Positions 42,687 to 45,804 of a stretch of DNA of 45,804 bases are shown here, one piece after another. The stretch is from positions 12,330 to 58,133 of the forward strand of contig DJOD01000016.1 in the NCBI GenBank assembly GCA_002437115.1. The letters are read 5' to 3'. Origin of the DNA: Prevotella sp. UBA6447. Lineage in GTDB: Bacteria > Bacteroidota > Bacteroidia > Bacteroidales > Bacteroidaceae. Numbering within the stretch: position 1 is the stretch's first letter; every line of letters begins with the position of its first letter. The position numbers and the translations under genes are program-made. The notes beneath the pieces were generated by a model that was not told the origin of the DNA, did no database searches, and saw only the letters and a program-made list of their open reading frames with translations.

Positions 42687-43601
42687 GTGAAACTTAAGAA
42701 TCTCTTCTACCTAAACCGTTCTGACCGCCGTGTCGTCATGTTCTCCGTGTTGCTGCTTGTTGTTGCCAGTGGGTTTGTTGCCTATCTTGGGCGCGACGGA
42801 TCGGAAGCCTTGTCGCTCTCGCCCGACAGTCTGCCTGTGGGCAGGCAAGGCCTGCCAACCAACCGTGGTGATGCGCGCATGGGCGAAGCCGCAGATGGAT
42901 ATTATCGCCAGGAGGCTGTCGGTCGTCCCGAGCGTTTCCCTTTCGACCCCAACACAGCCGACAGCTCGCAATTGCTCCGTTTGGGGCTCAGACCCTGGCA
43001 GGTGCGCAACATTTATCGCTATCGCGCGGCTGGTGGAATCTATCGGCAGCCTTCCGACTTTGCACGGCTCTATGGCCTTACCCAGAAGGAATATCGCGAG
43101 CTTGAACCTTATATTCGCATCGCGCCCGACTACCAGCCAGCCGCTAACCGATATGCCACTGACAATTCTGTGCGACGCGACAGCGTGAGACCCCATTATC
43201 CAGCCAAGTTGCAATTGTCGGAGACCATCGACCTCAACACGGCAGACACCGCGCTGCTGAAGCGCGTGCCAGGCATTGGTTCTTATTTTGCCCGAGAGGT
43301 GATCCATTATCGTCAGCGGCTGGGCGGTTTCTACAGTGCCGACCAGCTGCTTGAGATTGAGGATTTCCCCGAGAAGGCACTTTCTTATTTCGTGGTTCGA
43401 GGAGAGCCTTCAAAGATTGACATCAACCGCTTGACGCTCAATCAGCTCAAGCGCCACCCTTACATCAATTATTATCAGGCCAAGGCCATTGCCGATTATC
43501 GGCGATTGCGCGGACCACTGAAGAGTCTGTCAGACTTGCGGCTGCTCAACGATTTTACACCCGACGACCTCGAGCGCCTCGCCCACTACGTTGAGTTCTG
43601 A
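42687..43601 (+). CDS. ComEA-like helix-hairpin-helix protein, membrane-anchored
   Basis: A 304-residue protein with a short basic N-terminus and one membrane helix (about 16-34: VVMFSVLLLVVASGFVAYL). After a linker come three tandem helix-hairpin-helix units: from FDPNTADSSQLLRLGLRP (about 90-148), from IDLNTADTALLKRVPGIG (about 181-240) and from IDINRLTLNQLKRHPYI (about 249-304). ComEA proteins bind DNA at the cell surface or in the periplasm during natural transformation; whether this one does so is unknown, and such proteins are common in Bacteroidota without a known role. The start is GTG; the first in-frame ATG comes 17 codons later, inside the membrane helix. Confidence 0.88.
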   Translation: MKLKNLFYLNRSDRRVVMFSVLLLVVASGFVAYLGRDGSEALSLSPDSLPVGRQGLPTNRGDARMGEAADGYYRQEAVGRPERFPFDPNTADSSQLLRLGLRPWQVRNIYRYRAAGGIYRQPSDFARLYGLTQKEYRELEPYIRIAPDYQPAANRYATDNSVRRDSVRPHYPAKLQLSETIDLNTADTALLKRVPGIGSYFAREVIHYRQRLGGFYSADQLLEIEDFPEKALSYFVVRGEPSKIDINRLTLNQLKRHPYINYYQAKAIADYRRLRGPLKSLSDLRLLNDFTPDDLERLAHYVEF

Positions 43602-43749
43602 ACAGTCGCTGTCAACGTCGATTCGTCGTGATTTTTGGTCAAAAAGTTAGTTCCTGATTTCAACTAAAGTAGAGCCCGAAAATGGCCTTTCTGTCTGGTT
43701 GGGGTAGAAAATGCACCGGGAAACTTTGTGATAAAGGGTGTTTTATGTT

Positions 43750-43811
43750 GCGATAGATACCCAGTCGTGACACGATTGAGTGTCTATCGCGACGTAAAAG
43801 CATATCTATCG
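43750..43811. repeat. Clustered (T)(A/G)TCTATCG motifs, partly inverted
   Basis: TATCTATCG occurs inverted at 43751-43759, as TGTCTATCG at 43781-43789 and directly at 43803-43811. The first two form an 11-bp inverted repeat with one mismatch (43750-43760 with 43780-43790). Related CGATAG motifs occur at 24544-24597. Confidence 0.5.
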
Positions 43812-44141
43812 TGATGGCATAGGATAGCTTCTTTTATGAAAAGTGCTTACTTTTTTGGCTGTAATTAAATATGCAATTTGTTAATAGTTTAATTATAAAC
43901 AAGTTATGAAAAGCTCCGTATTTTCGCGTATTTGTGACCAAAGACGGCGTTGGTGAAAATGAGGCCACTTTTTCAAATGTATATTGTCCAATTTCTTTTG
44001 GGTATTTATGATTGCAAAACGTAGGAAAGTGGTGTCATCCAGTGAGTGTGGAGCGACTCACGACAGACGACTGTTTTGACCTCAACAGGCAAGTTCCAGC
44101 AGATTTTCTGAATCCACTGCATGCATAAATTACGCGCATTA

Positions 44142-44159
44142 CTTGAATATTTATTAGTA
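44142..44159 (+). promoter_or_regulatory. Weak candidate ARG box upstream of argR
   Basis: The 18-mer cttgaatatttattagta compares with the E. coli ARG-box consensus (wNTGAATwwwwATTCANw): the left half TGAAT and the A/T core match, while the right half keeps only ATT. It lies 57 nt upstream of the -33 element. Confidence 0.25.
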
Positions 44160-44216
44160 TTTGCGCACGCGATATGGTAAAATAGGAATCTATAAGCTTA
44201 AAAATATGCAATAATG

Positions 44217-44248
44217 TTTGCCTGTTTGCGCAAATAGTTGTATTTTTG
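44217..44248 (+). promoter_or_regulatory. argR promoter (-33 and -7) with an internal palindrome
   Basis: The best promoter in the window: -33 TTTG (44217-44220), a 20-nt spacer and -7 TATTTTTG (44241-44248), both perfect, 28 nt before the argR ATG. The spacer contains the perfect 10-bp palindrome TTTGCGCAAA (44225-44234), a possible operator. Confidence 0.75.
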
Positions 44249-44276
44249 CAATCGGTTAGAGAATAAAAATACAGGT

Positions 44277-44747
44277 ATGAAAATCAAAGACAGTCGGCTT
44301 GAGGCCATCAAGATGATTATTTCAAGCAAAGAGATGGGCAGTCAGGAACAAGTGCTCGACGAGCTACACCGCGAGGGATTCAAGCTCACCCAAGCCACCC
44401 TGAGCCGCGACATGAAGCAATTGAAGGTGGCCAAGGCTGCCTCGATGAATGGCAAGTATGTTTATGTGCTTCCCAACGAGACCATGTATCGCCGCTCCCA
44501 CAAGTCGCTGTCGGTAAGCGAGATGCTTGCTAATCCAGGCTTCTTGTCCATCAATTTCTCTGGAAACCTGGGTGTCATCAAGACACGCCCTGGCTATGCC
44601 AGTTCGATTGCTTACGACATCGACAACAGCAATGTGCCCGAAATCTTGGGCACCATCGCTGGCGACGACACCATCATCATCGTGGTTCGCGAGGGAGTGG
44701 ACTATACGACCATCGTGGATGGCATCAATTTGATAGTAGATAAATAA
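44277..44747 (+). CDS. argR: Arginine repressor ArgR
   Basis: A 156-residue hexameric regulator that senses L-arginine. The N-terminal winged helix (about 1-65) includes SQEQVLDELHREGFKLTQAT and LSRDMKQLKVAK, the family recognition helix; the C-terminal oligomerisation and arginine-binding domain has EILGTIAGDDTIIIVV with the Gly-Asp-Asp ligand motif. The frame opens at 44238, but MKIKDSRLEAIKMI is the family start and lies downstream of the promoter. The GNAT gene follows after 9 nt and argG next, so ArgR probably controls its own operon. In some bacteria ArgR also activates catabolic genes; context here favours biosynthesis. Confidence 0.95.
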   Translation: MKIKDSRLEAIKMIISSKEMGSQEQVLDELHREGFKLTQATLSRDMKQLKVAKAASMNGKYVYVLPNETMYRRSHKSLSVSEMLANPGFLSINFSGNLGVIKTRPGYASSIAYDIDNSNVPEILGTIAGDDTIIIVVREGVDYTTIVDGINLIVDK

Positions 44748-44756
44748 ACGATATTT

Positions 44757-45392
44757 ATGAAAGAAGTACAAGTAATGGTGGCAGACGAGAGTCACATCAA
44801 GTATGTCGATACCATTCTTCAGACCATTGCGGATGCCGCCAAGGTGCGAGGCACTGGAATAGCTAAGCGGTCGCCCGAGTATGTGGCCACCAAGATGCGC
44901 GAGGCCAAGGCGGTCATCGCGCTTGATGGTGAGCGTTTCGCCGGCTTCAGCTACATTGAGACGTGGGGCAACAAGCATTACGTCACCACGTCGGGCTTGA
45001 TTGTGCATCCCGATTATCGCGGCATGGGTCTCGCCAAGCGTATCAAGAACCTCACGTTCACGCTGGCTCGCGTGCGTTGGCCGCACGCCAAGATATTCTC
45101 GCTCACCTCCGGCTCGGCGGTGATGACCATGAACACCCAGCTGGGATATCACCCCGTGACATTCAATGATCTCACAGACGACGAGGCTTTCTGGCGCGGT
45201 TGCCAGGGTTGCATCAACCACGACATCCTGCAGCGCACAGGTCGCAAGTTTTGCATCTGTACCGCCATGCTCTTCGACCCAGAGGAGCACCTGCCCGCCA
45301 AAATACCGGCTGCCGTCATGGAGCGCATCCGCCGCATCGACAAGGGCGGAAACCAGTCGGCAGAGAGCTCAAGCGACTATGGCGAGTCGTGA
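44757..45392 (+). CDS. GNAT acyltransferase, probable N-acylglutamate synthase of arginine synthesis
   Basis: A 211-residue protein of the GNAT fold. The acyl-CoA-binding block reads VHPDYRGMGLAKRIKNL (Q/R-x-x-G-x-G/A type, about 84-100), after a beta strand GERFAGFSYIETW. A Cys-rich segment follows (GCQGCINHDIL and KFCICTAM), possibly structural or metal-binding. In Bacteroides the gene in this position (argR-GNAT-argG) is thought to supply the first step of arginine synthesis in place of classical ArgA; the acyl donor may be succinyl-CoA. Pathway role is inferred from context. It starts 9 nt after argR and ends 173 nt before argG. Confidence 0.75.
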   Translation: MKEVQVMVADESHIKYVDTILQTIADAAKVRGTGIAKRSPEYVATKMREAKAVIALDGERFAGFSYIETWGNKHYVTTSGLIVHPDYRGMGLAKRIKNLTFTLARVRWPHAKIFSLTSGSAVMTMNTQLGYHPVTFNDLTDDEAFWRGCQGCINHDILQRTGRKFCICTAMLFDPEEHLPAKIPAAVMERIRRIDKGGNQSAESSSDYGES

Positions 45393-45565
45393 CCATGGTT
45401 GCCCAAGGCTCAATGAGCGCGTGTTGCCCGCCACTCGTGCGGTGCTAAATTAGAACAAACAAACCAACAACAACAAACCAAACATTCACCCTGGCCTGTC
45501 GTCTTGCCAGTCGCGAGGTGCGAAGGCGGGTACTTTGGCAGGGAGAATCGTGGAGGAACCAGATT

Positions 45566-45804
45566 ATGAAAAAGAAAGTAGTAGTGGCCTATAGTGGTGG
45601 CCTTGACACATCCTACACCGTGATGAAACTCGCCCAGGAAGGGTGGGATGTCTATGCGGCTTGCGCCAATACTGGCGGTTTCAGTGCCGAGCAGTTGAAG
45701 AAGAATGAGGAGAACGCCATCAAGTTGGGGGCTGTGAAGTATGTCACGCTTGATGTCACGCAGGAGTATTACGCCAAGTCGCTGAAATACATGATTTTCG
45801 GCAA
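45566..45804 (+). CDS. argG: Argininosuccinate synthase, 5' part (runs off the window)
   Basis: The first 79 codons of argG. The enzyme joins citrulline and aspartate with ATP to form argininosuccinate. The N-type ATP pyrophosphatase P-loop AYSGGLDTSY lies at residues 8-17, preceded by KKKVVV. A strong Shine-Dalgarno (GGAGGA, 45552-45557) stands 8 nt before the ATG, unusual for this window. No stop codon occurs before the window end at 45804. Together with argR and the GNAT gene it forms the start of an arginine operon; argC and argD would be expected next. Confidence 0.95.
   Translation, partial: MKKKVVVAYSGGLDTSYTVMKLAQEGWDVYAACANTGGFSAEQLKKNEENAIKLGAVKYVTLDVTQEYYAKSLKYMIFG

Larger units (their letters stand above)
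43602..44216. other. Long intergenic region upstream of argR
   Basis: About 615 bp, AT-rich in its right half, with no convincing gene on either strand. It contains a cluster of TATCTATCG-type motifs (43750-43811), an 8-bp inverted repeat (TAATTAAA/TTTAATTA near 43861-43896) and one weak ARG-box-like sequence (44142-44159). Nothing else is recognised. Confidence 0.6.

Noticed and set aside
42687..43601. Natural competence locus
   Set aside because: Only a ComEA-like helix-hairpin-helix protein is present; no comEC, pilin or dprA gene lies nearby.
1..45804. CRISPR arrays, tRNA/rRNA genes, prophage or intact insertion sequences
   Set aside because: No regular repeat-spacer pattern, cloverleaf, rRNA-like sequence, transposase or integrase was seen; this was by reading only, without a covariance or HMM search.

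Overview
The window looks like a chromosomal core region of a Bacteroidota member, most likely Prevotellaceae. The reasons are a cell-division/peptidoglycan (dcw) cluster in the Bacteroidales order, an S46 dipeptidyl-peptidase, a two-gene acyltransferase pair resembling the glycine-lipid genes of Bacteroides, a DUF4292 lipoprotein, and recurrent Bacteroidota -7 promoter boxes (TAnnTTTG) with few strong Shine-Dalgarno sites. Genus and species cannot be fixed by eye. No tRNA, rRNA, CRISPR array, prophage or intact insertion sequence was seen.

Layout. 1-7.4 kb: an S46 peptidase (minus), a secreted multidomain HEXXH protein (plus), an M16 peptidase (minus) and a PfkB sugar kinase (plus). 7.4-8.1 kb: a decayed spot with a 54-bp perfect palindrome, the remnant of an AraC-type regulator and a hairpin terminator. 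8.1-24.2 kb: the dcw operon on the minus strand, in transcription order mraZ-rsmH-ftsL-ftsI-murE-mraY-murD-ftsW-murG-murC-ftsQ-ftsA-ftsZ. It makes the lipid II precursors (MurE, MurD, MurC, MraY, MurG) and the divisome core (FtsL, FtsI, FtsW, FtsQ, FtsA, FtsZ); murF and ddl are not in it. 24.2-27 kb: a ~0.8-kb non-coding stretch, then an O-acyltransferase/N-acyltransferase pair (plus). 27-29 kb: hemolysin III-like protein and dGTPase (minus). 29-34.1 kb: dut, a TPR protein, a DUF4292 lipoprotein and an EnvC-like murein hydrolase activator (plus). 34.3-35.4 kb: an ArgE-type M20 deacylase (minus). 35.7-39.5 kb: acyl-CoA ligase, prfB, a small membrane protein and a CYTH protein (plus), meeting a VanZ-like gene (minus) tail-on with overlapping coding ends. 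39.9-43.6 kb: two tandem Na+-dependent SNF-family transporters and a ComEA-like helix-hairpin-helix protein. 43.6-45.8 kb: a ~0.6-kb non-coding stretch, then argR, a GNAT acyltransferase and the 5' end of argG, running off the window.

Most notable observations. (1) Directly upstream of mraZ there are three 5-bp repeats at an exact 10-bp period (TGGGG-N5-TGGAG-N5-TGGGG), the architecture of the E. coli MraZ operator, lying where a -33 promoter element would be. (2) Three unrelated genes (M16 peptidase, dut, argE-like) each have a perfect -7 box ending exactly 8 nt before the ATG, and vanZ has one 7 nt before, implying leaderless or near-leaderless mRNAs. (3) The arg genes, the lipid acyltransferase pair, the HEXXH protein, the perfect palindrome and the terminator-like hairpin inside the vanZ coding end also deserve a second look. 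I do not see a clearly new multi-gene system; most of the window is housekeeping.
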